This document shows, one piece after another, positions 14,973-23,103 of a stretch of DNA of 25,988 nucleotides. This DNA is from DTU018 sp029550685 (lineage in GTDB: Bacteria > Bacillota > Syntrophomonadia > Syntrophomonadales > Syntrophomonadaceae), in assembly GCA_035412805.1 (NCBI GenBank), contig DAONVO010000023.1, forward strand, positions 1 to 25,988, given 5' to 3'. A model generated the notes under the pieces. That model was given only the letters and a program-made list of their open reading frames with translations. It was not told the origin of the DNA and made no database searches. Numbering within the stretch: position 1 is the stretch's first letter; the number at the start of each line of letters is the position of its first letter. The position numbers were made by a program, and so were the translations under genes.

Positions 14973-16867
14973 AAAGATTTGTCATTGGCATGGCCGGACA
15001 TATAGACCACGGCAAAACTACTTTAGTAAAGGCTTTGACCGGGATAGAAACCGACCGGCTCAAGGAAGAAAAACAGCGGGGCATATCCATTGAACTGGGC
15101 TTTGCTTCCTTTAACCTGCCCAGTGGACAAAGAGCAGCCATTGTGGATATGCCTGGACATGAAAGATTTATCCGCCATATGGTCGCCGGAGCTTTCGGCA
15201 TAGATATGGTTATACTGACCATTGCCGCAGATGAGGGCATTATGCCTCAAACCCGCGAACATATGGATATCATAGAGCTGTTAAATGTCCGGCAGGGTAT
15301 TGTGGCCATTACCAAAATAGACCTGGTGGATGAAGAATGGCTGATGCTGATGGAAGACGAGATCCGCCAGTATATTGACAAATCAATCCTTAAGGGGGCA
15401 CCTCTGATACCAGTATCAGCGGTGACCGGAGAAGGCCTTGACCAATTAGTGAACACTATCGAAGCGATGGCAGTAAATATTCCTGAAAAGCCAGCTTTTG
15501 GCTTTGCCCGACTGCCTATTGACCGGGTTTTCACCATGTCTGGTTTTGGAACCGTTGTAACCGGCACATTGTGGTCCGGTCAAATTCAGCCAGGAGATAC
15601 CCTGGAACTTATGCCCGTCCAGCGCCAGGTAAAAGTGAGAAATGTACAGGTACATAATGAAAAAGTAGATACTGCCTATGCAGGACAACGGGTGGCCGTC
15701 AACCTGCAAGGAATAGAGGTGGCCGACATCCGGCGCGGTTATTTGTTAGCCAGCAGTGGTGTTCTGACCCCTTCCTATCGTGTGGACGTACGCTTAAGGC
15801 TCTTGCCCTCTTCGCCCCGGAATCTGAAGAACTGGAACCGGATTCGTTTCCACTTGGGAACAGACGAGGCTTTGGGACGGGTGGTGCTGCTGGATCGGGA
15901 TGAGTTGCTCCCCGGAGAAGAAGCTTATGCCCAGATAGTTTTGGAAAAGCCTATCGTTGGTTACAAGGGAGACCCCTTTGTCATTCGCTATTACTCTCCG
16001 GTCACAACCATAGGGGGAGGCACCATTATCGATGCCAATGCTCCCAAACAAAAGCGTTTCAAAGAAGACGTCCTGGAGCAATTAGCTACCAAAGAGGAAG
16101 GCAGTCTTTATGATATGCTGCTGCAAGAGATGCATGCCAAACCGGAACAGCCGGCGGTCTTGTCTGAATTGGTGAAAAAGACCGGTGCCAAGGAAGAGGA
16201 TGTAAAAAGGGAGTTAGCCCAGCTGTTGGAAGATGAAAAAGTATATGACTTAAAAAATAATGAATATATAAGCCAAATGGGATTAGATATTATAAACAGC
16301 AAGATAAAAAATACTTTGGAAGCCTACCAGCGCAGTTACCCGCTGAGGCCGGGCTATCCCAAGGAGGATATGCGCAGCCGGCACTTTCCGGCTATTAGCG
16401 GCAAAACTTTCAATGCTATATTAAAACAGCTGGAAACCCATGGGCAGATTAATAGCAGCAATAATTTATTGGTTCTGCCCGGATTTAAACCTGAGCCCAG
16501 TGAGACGGACCAGCGGAGGCTGGAGCAAATCAACACCGCTATGAATCAACGGCTATTTAACCCTCCATCACCAGAGGAACTTAGGCAGGAACTGGGTCTG
16601 GAGGAGGATTATTTTCAGGAGCTGCTGGCTTATCTGGTTAATGAGCAGCAGTTGGTTAAAATCAACCAGGATGTATATTTTTCCACAGATGCGATTGAAG
16701 AAGGGAAACGCAGGCTGGAACAGTATTTTGCAACAGAAAAAGAATTGAGCTTGGCAACAGCCCGTGACTTGTTTGATACTTCTCGCAAGTACGCCCTGCC
16801 TCTGGTAGAATATTATGATAGGATTCGTTTTACACGCAGAGTAGGGGATATGCGCATAAAGCTTTAA
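14969..16867 (+). CDS. selB: Selenocysteine-specific elongation factor SelB
   Basis: 632 aa, normal for bacterial SelB. The GTPase domain has G1 GHIDHGKTT (10-18), DMPGHE (60-65) and TKID (115-118). EF-Tu-like domains 2 and 3 follow (RVFTMSGFGTVVTGT starts domain 2), then SelB domain 3 and a C-terminal array of winged helices (about 355-632) that binds the SECIS hairpin, ending YYDRIRFTRRVGDMR as in other SelB proteins. It delivers Sec-tRNA to UGA codons. The start is TTG within the selA stop (TTGA overlap). selC and selD are not seen nearby. The next gene starts 30 bases on. Confidence 0.97.
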   Translation: MKRFVIGMAGHIDHGKTTLVKALTGIETDRLKEEKQRGISIELGFASFNLPSGQRAAIVDMPGHERFIRHMVAGAFGIDMVILTIAADEGIMPQTREHMDIIELLNVRQGIVAITKIDLVDEEWLMLMEDEIRQYIDKSILKGAPLIPVSAVTGEGLDQLVNTIEAMAVNIPEKPAFGFARLPIDRVFTMSGFGTVVTGTLWSGQIQPGDTLELMPVQRQVKVRNVQVHNEKVDTAYAGQRVAVNLQGIEVADIRRGYLLASSGVLTPSYRVDVRLRLLPSSPRNLKNWNRIRFHLGTDEALGRVVLLDRDELLPGEEAYAQIVLEKPIVGYKGDPFVIRYYSPVTTIGGGTIIDANAPKQKRFKEDVLEQLATKEEGSLYDMLLQEMHAKPEQPAVLSELVKKTGAKEEDVKRELAQLLEDEKVYDLKNNEYISQMGLDIINSKIKNTLEAYQRSYPLRPGYPKEDMRSRHFPAISGKTFNAILKQLETHGQINSSNNLLVLPGFKPEPSETDQRRLEQINTAMNQRLFNPPSPEELRQELGLEEDYFQELLAYLVNEQQLVKINQDVYFSTDAIEEGKRRLEQYFATEKELSLATARDLFDTSRKYALPLVEYYDRIRFTRRVGDMRIKL

Positions 16868-16897
16868 AAGTTACTAGGGAGAGAGAGGATTTAAAAA

Positions 16898-17890
16898 GTG
16901 GCTAGAGTTGGGATCCCGCATACGCTGGCATATTTTTTGTATTATCCTTTCTGGAAAACCTTTTTCGAAGCCTTAGGACACGAAGTAGTAGTATCGTCGC
17001 CTACTACCCGGGAAATACTGGACCTGGGTGTGGAGGAAACGGTTAATGATGCCTGCATTCCCATTAAAATATACCACGGCCATGTAGCCAGCTTGTTAGA
17101 CAAATCGGACTTCATATTCTGTCCCCGCTTGGTCAGTGTAAGACGGCACGGTGATTTTGGCTCAGAAACCTTCTGCCCAAAATTCCTGGGTCTGCCCGAC
17201 TTAATTAGATTGACTTTTCCTAAAGCCCCTCCTATTATTGATACCCGAATCGATCTCAAACAAGGCAAAAAAGAACTGGAATCCATATGCCTGGAAGTAG
17301 GAGATAAGCTGGGCAATAGCCATCAGGACAGCTTAACTGCCTGCCGGAAAGCTAGCCAAGTACACCGGCAGTTTCTGGCTTTGTTGGAGCAGGGCAAGAT
17401 GCCGCCGGAAGCTATGGAAATCTTGCTGAATCAAGCCCAACCAGTGCCTTCGCAGAGCCTCCCGGGCGGCCTCAGTATAGCGGTAGTTGGCTACCCTTAT
17501 GCTGTTTATGATCCCTATATAAATGTGGGCTTGTTAAACATGCTGGCCAAGGAAAAGATAAAAGTCTACACTCAGGACATGCTTAGTGATAAAATCTTAA
17601 ACCGAGAAGCCCGTGAACTGCCTAAAAGCATGTTCTGGTATTTTTCCAACCGGGCGGTATACGGCGGACTCCATTTCATGAAAAAAGCAGATATTGATGG
17701 TATCATCCACGTAACAGCTTTTGCCTGCGGGCCTGATTCTATGGTAGATCGGCTGTTGGAGATAGAAGCTCACCGCCGCAATAAGCCGTATTTATCCATA
17801 TCTATTGATGAACATACCGGTGAGAGTGGGGTTCGCACCCGCATAGAAGCTTTTGTGGATATGCTTCGCTATCGGAGGGACAAGACATGA
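16898..17890 (+). CDS. CoA-dehydratase/activase-associated protein (DUF2229-like), subunit 1
   Basis: 330 aa, GTG start supported by GAGAGAGGA. N-terminal ARVGIPHTLAYFLYYPFWKT and LDLGVEETVNDACIPIKIYH are typical of the DUF2229 domain found in large clostridial activase fusion proteins related to 2-hydroxyglutaryl-CoA dehydratase. Three cysteines stand in conserved settings: Cys53 (ACIP), Cys75 (FCPR) and Cys277 (FACGP); others are Cys93, 131 and 149. It ends IDEHTGESGVRTRIEAFVDM. The next protein shows the same architecture, so the two are paralogues and probably pair. The three cysteines per chain recall the three-cysteine cluster ligation in HgdA/HgdB, but cluster binding is inference. Four-base overlap (ATGA) with the next gene. 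Substrate unknown. Confidence 0.72.
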   Translation: MARVGIPHTLAYFLYYPFWKTFFEALGHEVVVSSPTTREILDLGVEETVNDACIPIKIYHGHVASLLDKSDFIFCPRLVSVRRHGDFGSETFCPKFLGLPDLIRLTFPKAPPIIDTRIDLKQGKKELESICLEVGDKLGNSHQDSLTACRKASQVHRQFLALLEQGKMPPEAMEILLNQAQPVPSQSLPGGLSIAVVGYPYAVYDPYINVGLLNMLAKEKIKVYTQDMLSDKILNREARELPKSMFWYFSNRAVYGGLHFMKKADIDGIIHVTAFACGPDSMVDRLLEIEAHRRNKPYLSISIDEHTGESGVRTRIEAFVDMLRYRRDKT

Positions 17891-18987
17891 AGATAAGTTT
17901 TCCGCATATGGGGTATTCATATATAGCCTTAAAATGGCTGGTTGAAAACATGGGCCATGAGTGCATTGTACCTCCCGAGCCCAGCAAACGCACTTTGGAT
18001 CTGGGAGTGCGCTATGCACCGGAATTCGCCTGCATACCCTTTAAGATCCTTATGGGAACCTATTTGGAAGTTGCGGAAATGGGTGCGGAGGTAATTTTGA
18101 CCTCTGGAGGAAGAGGGCCCTGCCGGGCCGGCTATTACTGGGTCATGCATAACTACCTGCTTCAGGAAATCGGCAAAGATGTGCGGGTGATAGCCTTCGA
18201 ACCTCCCCTGGACAACCTAAAAGACTTTTGGAAGAAGCTGCGGTGGATTCGTAAAACCGGGGGACTGTCGGTAAAGGAATTTATTGGCGTACTAAAGGTG
18301 ACCTGGGAAAAAATTAAAGCTATAGATGACGTGGAGATGCGTTCTCATGAAATCCGACCTCTAGAGATTTACCGGGGTGACACCACCCGGGCTCTATGGA
18401 AGGGCCTGGAGATGCTGGATCAGGCTAACACCCTGGATGAAATAGAGGAAGCACGCCGGGAAGGATTGAAACTGCTGGAGAATATTCCCCGGGATGATAC
18501 CCGTGATCCTTTGAAAATAGGAATTATAGGAGAAATCTATGTAGTTTTGGAACCAGCTGCCAACCACTATATTCAAATAATGTTAGGGGAAATGGGAGTA
18601 CAAACCGACCGGTCTATTTACTTAAGTGCCTATACCCGTAACAATACCATTGTTAACCTGGAAGGGGACATATTTTCCAAAGCCCGTCCCTATTTGAATG
18701 AAGCGCCCATAGGAGGGCATGGAGTCAATAGTATCGGAGAAACTGTACTGTACGCCCAGCATGGGTTTGATGGAGTGGTTCAACTAGCCCCGTTTGCTTG
18801 CATACCAGAGATAGTGGCCAAGGGGATTTTGCCCAGTGTCAGCCGGGATTATGGCATTCCTGTATTGACCTTGTTTATTGATGAACAGACTGGAAAAGCT
18901 GGGGTACAAACCCGTTTGGAAGCCTTTGTTGATCTTTTGCAGAGACGCCGGGAGCAAAAAGCTAAAATGGAGAGGTTAGTTGTATGA
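17887..18987 (+). CDS. CoA-dehydratase/activase-associated protein (2-hydroxyglutaryl-CoA dehydratase-related), subunit 2
   Basis: 366 aa, paralogue of the preceding product. Shared segments: LDLGVRYAPEFACIPFKILM (37-56), GRGPCRAGYYWVMHN (75-89), LAPFACIPEIVAKG (300-313), and IDEQTGKAGVQTRLEAFVDL (331-350), the last two aligning with residues 274-279 and 303-322 of the first protein. Cysteines 49, 79 and 304 fall in these conserved patches and could hold an iron-sulfur cluster. A central helical, charged region (about 110-205) is longer than in subunit 1. It overlaps genes on both sides by four bases, implying coupled synthesis of three products. It is not HgdA or HgdB itself. A reductase or dehydratase-like acceptor of low-potential electrons is likely from family context; the reaction is not known. 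Confidence 0.72.
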   Translation: MKISFPHMGYSYIALKWLVENMGHECIVPPEPSKRTLDLGVRYAPEFACIPFKILMGTYLEVAEMGAEVILTSGGRGPCRAGYYWVMHNYLLQEIGKDVRVIAFEPPLDNLKDFWKKLRWIRKTGGLSVKEFIGVLKVTWEKIKAIDDVEMRSHEIRPLEIYRGDTTRALWKGLEMLDQANTLDEIEEARREGLKLLENIPRDDTRDPLKIGIIGEIYVVLEPAANHYIQIMLGEMGVQTDRSIYLSAYTRNNTIVNLEGDIFSKARPYLNEAPIGGHGVNSIGETVLYAQHGFDGVVQLAPFACIPEIVAKGILPSVSRDYGIPVLTLFIDEQTGKAGVQTRLEAFVDLLQRRREQKAKMERLVV

Positions 18988-19943
18988 AAGGATTTTTAGG
19001 GGTTGACGTTGGATCAGTAAGTACTAACATAGTAGTAATAAACGAACAAGGGGAGGTGCTCGCGGAAAGGTACCTGCGAACCAGCGGACGTCCTATTGAA
19101 GTAGTGCAGGAGGGTATCCATGATATAGGACGTGAGCTGAACGGAGAAGTGGAAATAGCCTCCGCCGGGACTACCGGCAGTGCTCGCTTTCTGGCCAGCA
19201 TGATCATTGGTGCGGATATCGTTAAAAATGAAATTACTGCTCATGCGGTAGCCGCTTCTACGGTGGTTCCCGGAGTGCGTACCATAATTGAAATAGGCGG
19301 GCAGGATTCCAAGATAATAATTCTTCGCGATGGCGTGGTAACAGATTTTGCTATGAACACAGTTTGTGCTGCTGGTACCGGCTCTTTTCTGGATCAGCAA
19401 GCCAGCCGGTTGTTAATTCCTATAGAAGAATTTGGCAATTATGCATTAAAGTCAAAAAATCCTGTACGCATAGCAGGACGATGTGCAGTTTTTGCCGAAT
19501 CAGACATGATACATAAACAGCAGCTGGGGTACAATACCGAAGATATCATTGCTGGTTTATGTGAAGCCCTAGTACGAAATTACATGAATAATGTCGGCAA
19601 GGGCAAAGAAATATTGGATCCGGTTATATTCCAGGGAGGGGTAGCGGCTAATGCAGGTTTGGTTCAGGCCTTTAACCGCTATTTGAATACGGAAGTAACC
19701 GTGCCGCCTCATTTTTCAGTGATGGGAGCTATTGGAGCTGCCCTCTTAGCCAAAGATGCCTATGGCAAAAAGGGGAGCACTAATTTTAAAGGATTTAACC
19801 TCAGGGATATAAAATTTGTTACCACCAGTTTCGAATGCAAAGGGTGTTCCAATGCTTGTGAAGTAGTACAGTTTTATCAAGATGGCGAACTGCTGGCCCG
19901 CTGGGGTGACCGGTGCGGCAAGTGGGAACTGCAGACAGCCTAA
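18984..19943 (+). CDS. HgdC/BadF-type ATP-dependent activase
   Basis: 319 aa ASKHA-fold ATPase of the 2-hydroxyacyl-CoA dehydratase activator family. The phosphate 1 motif is DVGSVSTN (8-15), the phosphate 2 region IEIGGQDSK (102-110), and the two cluster cysteines are in NTVCAAGTGSF (Cys128) and AGRCAVFAESD (Cys167), essentially the HgdC positions where a homodimer shares one [4Fe-4S]. QGGVAANAGL follows. The activase spends ATP to push one electron into its partner at very low potential and is oxygen-sensitive. Unlike the minimal HgdC, it has a C-terminal extension with Cys285-x2-Cys288-x3-Cys292 and Cys311, enough for another metal site. The start ATG overlaps the previous stop. Natural partners are the two upstream products. 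Confidence 0.88.
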   Translation: MKGFLGVDVGSVSTNIVVINEQGEVLAERYLRTSGRPIEVVQEGIHDIGRELNGEVEIASAGTTGSARFLASMIIGADIVKNEITAHAVAASTVVPGVRTIIEIGGQDSKIIILRDGVVTDFAMNTVCAAGTGSFLDQQASRLLIPIEEFGNYALKSKNPVRIAGRCAVFAESDMIHKQQLGYNTEDIIAGLCEALVRNYMNNVGKGKEILDPVIFQGGVAANAGLVQAFNRYLNTEVTVPPHFSVMGAIGAALLAKDAYGKKGSTNFKGFNLRDIKFVTTSFECKGCSNACEVVQFYQDGELLARWGDRCGKWELQTA

Positions 19944-20009
19944 CCCAGGGAGTTTTTCACAACCTTTCGAGGGAGTGAGGGCAATAAAAAGTAATGAGGA
20001 GGAAGATTG

Positions 20010-21176
20010 ATGAGGATACGTAGGAAGGTATCGATGGTAGTGCTGATGTTGTTTATGCTGAGCATTGTCGCCGGTTGTTCCCAGGGGGGAGACAACGGCT
20101 CTGCCCAGCAGGGAGGAGATACCATTAAGATCGGTATCAATACAGAGCTGTCCGGAGCAGTAGCCAGCTATGGTACTAATGCTGCCAATGGTGCTCTGCT
20201 GGCTATCGAAGAGATTAACGCCGCCGGTGGTGTTCTGGGCAAGCAGCTGGAACCACTGTCCCGCGACTGTAAGTCAATTCCCGATGAAGCCATGAGCGTT
20301 AGTGCTGCTCTGGTAGGAGAGAAGATTGTAGCTCAGATCGGCCCCTTGACCAGCGGTAATGTAGCCGGCAGTACCTCGGTTATGATGGAAAACCAGATTC
20401 CGCTGCTGGCCCCTGCAGCGACAGCTGTCAATGTGACCGTTGATGAGAAAGCCAATAAAGTTAGAGATTTTATCTTCCGGGTATGCTACCTGGATTCTGA
20501 CCAGGGTCGCCGCATGGCTAATTTTGCCCTGGAAGAGCTAAATGTTAAGAACGCCGCCATATATGGCAGCACTTCTGATGATTATGCCACCGGACTTGCT
20601 AAATATTTCAAAGAGGAATTTACCGCCAAGGGTGGTACTATTGTAGCTGAAGAAGGTTTTGTGAACGGGGATAAAGATTTCCGCGCTACCTTGACCAAGA
20701 TCAAGAGTGCTAACCCCGAGTTTATTTATGTACCTGGCTATTACACCGAAGTAGCGGTACTGATCAAACAAGCTCGTGAAATGGGAATCACCTGCCCCAT
20801 CGGCGGTGGTGATGGTTGGGATTCCCCGGATATGGTAAGTGTTGCGGGAGCGGAAGCTTTAAATAATACTTACTTCACCAACCATTATTCGGTAGAAGAT
20901 CCCGATCCGGCCATCCAGAGCTTTGTAGAAGCTTACAAGGCTAAATATAACAAACTACCGGATTCCTTTGCTGCCCTGGGCTATGATGCTGCCAAACTAT
21001 TGGCCGATGCCATTGAGCGGGCTGGTGAAGCTGATCCCATCAAGATCAAAGAAGCCCTGGAAGCAACCAAGGACTTTCCCGGAATTACCGGTACGATGAG
21101 CATTGATGAGAATCACAATCCTGTTAAGAACATTGTTGTCATTGAATACAAAGACGGAAATCTGATTTCAAGATAG
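20010..21176 (+). CDS. livK: Branched-chain amino acid-type ABC transporter substrate-binding lipoprotein
   Basis: 388 aa from ATG 20010; AGGAGG lies seven bases upstream, whereas the in-frame TTG at 20007 is too close. The signal peptide (basic RIRRK, hydrophobic VVLMLFMLSIV) ends in lipobox VAGC, so Cys23 should be lipidated. The mature protein has the type I periplasmic-binding fold: IKIGINTELSGAVASYGTNA, then GPLTSGNVAGSTSVMMENQIP (within residues about 110-130), and the ligand-cleft feature GGGDGWDSP. It captures a ligand outside the membrane and delivers it to LivHM. LivK-family members bind Leu/Ile/Val but also amides, urea or aromatic compounds, so the ligand is open. It starts 66 bases after the activase. 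Confidence 0.92.
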   Translation: MRIRRKVSMVVLMLFMLSIVAGCSQGGDNGSAQQGGDTIKIGINTELSGAVASYGTNAANGALLAIEEINAAGGVLGKQLEPLSRDCKSIPDEAMSVSAALVGEKIVAQIGPLTSGNVAGSTSVMMENQIPLLAPAATAVNVTVDEKANKVRDFIFRVCYLDSDQGRRMANFALEELNVKNAAIYGSTSDDYATGLAKYFKEEFTAKGGTIVAEEGFVNGDKDFRATLTKIKSANPEFIYVPGYYTEVAVLIKQAREMGITCPIGGGDGWDSPDMVSVAGAEALNNTYFTNHYSVEDPDPAIQSFVEAYKAKYNKLPDSFAALGYDAAKLLADAIERAGEADPIKIKEALEATKDFPGITGTMSIDENHNPVKNIVVIEYKDGNLISR

Positions 21177-21188
21177 GTGTTGCAAGTT

Positions 21189-21222
21189 CTGAAAGGGAGG
21201 GTCAACACGCCCTCTCTTTCAG
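21189..21222 (+). other. Intercistronic stem-loop after livK
   Basis: CTGAAAGGGAGGG (21189-21201) pairs with CCCTCTCTTTCAG (21210-21222): 13 bp with one G-U and an 8-base loop. No T run follows, so it is probably a 3'-end stabiliser or partial attenuator and not a full terminator. Such stems commonly let the binding protein be made in excess over the permeases. Confidence 0.65.
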
Positions 21223-21246
21223 TTGTAACAAAAGGATGTGGCTTTA

Positions 21247-22128
21247 TTGCAAGAGTTTTTGCAGCAAATGGTTAATGGATTATCTCTGGGAGCCATCTAT
21301 GCACTAATAGCACTGGGATACACCATGGTATATGGCATAATCATGCTCATCAACTTTGCCCACGGTGACATCATGATGGTAGGAGCCTATATTGGCTTCT
21401 TTTCCGTAGCTGTCCTGGGGACAAACATTTTTGTAGCTATGGCCATGGCCATGATAGCCTGCGCAGTACTAGGGGTTTTAATTGAAAAAGTAGCCTACAA
21501 GCCGCTGCGAAATTCCACGCGTATAGCGGCACTGATAACAGCCATAGGGGTATCCTTTTTCTTGGAATACACTACCATTTTCTTCCTAACCCCTAATCAG
21601 AGAGTGTACCCAGCCGAGGCTTTTCCTGTAACCAATTACGATGTGATGGGAATATCCCTGTCGAGCAAAGATATTTTCGTTTTCATATCTGCCGTGGTGT
21701 TAATGATAATTTTGCAGTACATCATTAAACGAACTAAAACCGGCAAAGCCATGCGAGCGGTTTCCTTGGACAAAGAAGCTGCCATGCTGATGGGAATTAA
21801 TGTAGACAAAACCATATCCATCACTTTTGCTATCGGTTCAGCTCTAGCTGCGGCGGCCGGTGTAATGATGGGGATTTATTACAATTCCATAAACCCGCTT
21901 ATGGGTATTATCCCTGGCTTAAAAGCCTTTGTAGCCGCCGTTCTGGGAGGAATAGGCATTATTCCTGGTGCCATGGTAGGCGGTTTTCTTATGGGAATTT
22001 TAGAGACTCTAGTGAGTGGTTACGGTAGCAGCCTCTATAGAGATGCAGTCGCCTTTGGTGTTCTAATTGTTATTCTGCTGATTAAGCCAACCGGTTTGTT
22101 TGGAAAGAACACCGGGGAAAAAGTGTAG
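21247..22128 (+). CDS. livH: ABC transporter permease LivH
   Basis: 293 aa from TTG 21247. AAAAGGA ends about ten bases upstream; a GTG at 21238 is almost on top of that ribosome binding site. The chosen start gives QEFLQQMVNGLSLGAIYALI, matching LivH N-termini. ALGYTMVYGIIMLINFAHGD and the later LGGIGIIPGAMVGGFLMGIL (the ATPase-coupling region) are family signatures. About eight membrane helices. Forms the channel with LivM, using the two ATPases downstream. All expected regions are present. The stop directly precedes the livM ribosome binding site. Confidence 0.93.
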   Translation: MQEFLQQMVNGLSLGAIYALIALGYTMVYGIIMLINFAHGDIMMVGAYIGFFSVAVLGTNIFVAMAMAMIACAVLGVLIEKVAYKPLRNSTRIAALITAIGVSFFLEYTTIFFLTPNQRVYPAEAFPVTNYDVMGISLSSKDIFVFISAVVLMIILQYIIKRTKTGKAMRAVSLDKEAAMLMGINVDKTISITFAIGSALAAAAGVMMGIYYNSINPLMGIIPGLKAFVAAVLGGIGIIPGAMVGGFLMGILETLVSGYGSSLYRDAVAFGVLIVILLIKPTGLFGKNTGEKV

Positions 22129-22137
22129 GTGAAATCG

Positions 22138-23103
22138 ATGCAAAAAACACAACATTTTAAACCGGTTCAATTTATTGTTGAGGTTGGCATCCTGGTGGTT
22201 ATATTCACCCTGGTGCAATATTTGATAAGTGCCGGTCTGCTTAATCAATACTACCAAATAAACCTGGCTTCCATGTGCATTAACATTATCCTGGCAGTCA
22301 GTCTTAATCTGATTAATGGTTTTACAGGGCAGTTATCCCTGGGTCATGCTGGGTTCATGGCGGTAGGGGCCTATGCCTCGGTAATCATGACTACTTATAT
22401 GGACCTGCCCTTCATAGTAGGTATTGTGGCTGCTTGTCTGGCAGCAGCCCTGGCGGGGTTCATCATTGGGGTACCCACCCTAAGGCTGCGCGGGGATTAC
22501 CTGGCCATTGCCACCCTGGGCTTTGGGGAAATCATTCGTGTGGTTCTGCAGAATATTGACTATGTGGGCGGCCCTGCTGGAATCATGGGTATATCCAAAC
22601 TGACTAACTGGCCTTGGCTATTTGCAGGTGTGGTAGTTACTTTGGTGGTAATTGTTAATTTGATTAATTCCAGTTACGGAAGAGCTATCATCTCCGTACG
22701 TGAGGACGAAATAGCTGCTGAACTGATGGGCGTAAATACCACCAAGTATAAAGTGCTGGCTTTTGTTATAGGGGCCATGTTTGCTGGCCTGGCAGGAGCC
22801 TTGTACGCTCATTATTTCTATATAATTAAACCGGAAACTTTCAACTTCATGAAATCCTTCGACATACTGGTTATGGTGGTCTTGGGTGGACTGGGAAGCA
22901 CAACCGGCGCAGTTATCGCTGCCATGTTTATTACCATTCTGACAGCAGTCCTGCAGTCCTTCCCAGCCGTGCGCATGATCCTGTATGCGGTAATATTAAT
23001 TCTCGTTATGATATACCGGCCTCAGGGATTAATGGGCAATAGGGAATTAGGAAGAAGAACCTTTGGAAGATTGCGTGGAAGATTGCGGGGTGAGCAACAA
23101 TGA
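22138..23103 (+). CDS. livM: ABC transporter permease LivM
   Basis: 321 aa from ATG 22138, with AGGTGA five bases upstream; a GTG at 22129 lies within that site. Segments LINGFTGQLSLGHAGFMAVG, VPTLRLRGDYLAIATLGFGE and VLGGLGSTTGAVIAAMFITI are hallmarks of LivM. The protein has about nine or ten hydrophobic helices and a basic C-terminal tail (GRRTFGRLRGRLRGEQQ). It is the second permease of the transporter and overlaps livG by four bases (ATGA). No missing motif noted. Confidence 0.93.
   Translation: MQKTQHFKPVQFIVEVGILVVIFTLVQYLISAGLLNQYYQINLASMCINIILAVSLNLINGFTGQLSLGHAGFMAVGAYASVIMTTYMDLPFIVGIVAACLAAALAGFIIGVPTLRLRGDYLAIATLGFGEIIRVVLQNIDYVGGPAGIMGISKLTNWPWLFAGVVVTLVVIVNLINSSYGRAIISVREDEIAAELMGVNTTKYKVLAFVIGAMFAGLAGALYAHYFYIIKPETFNFMKSFDILVMVVLGGLGSTTGAVIAAMFITILTAVLQSFPAVRMILYAVILILVMIYRPQGLMGNRELGRRTFGRLRGRLRGEQQ

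Noticed and set aside
17880..17892. Possible selenocysteine UGA at the end of the first DUF2229-like gene
   Set aside because: The TGA overlaps a proper ATG start of the next gene (ATGA), and the paralogue ends at a comparable position, so it is an ordinary stop.
16898..18987. Calling the two cysteine proteins HgdA and HgdB
   Set aside because: They share general features, but their lengths and conserved blocks fit the DUF2229/activase-associated group, not the catalytic 2-hydroxyglutaryl-CoA dehydratase subunits; no specific substrate can be assigned.
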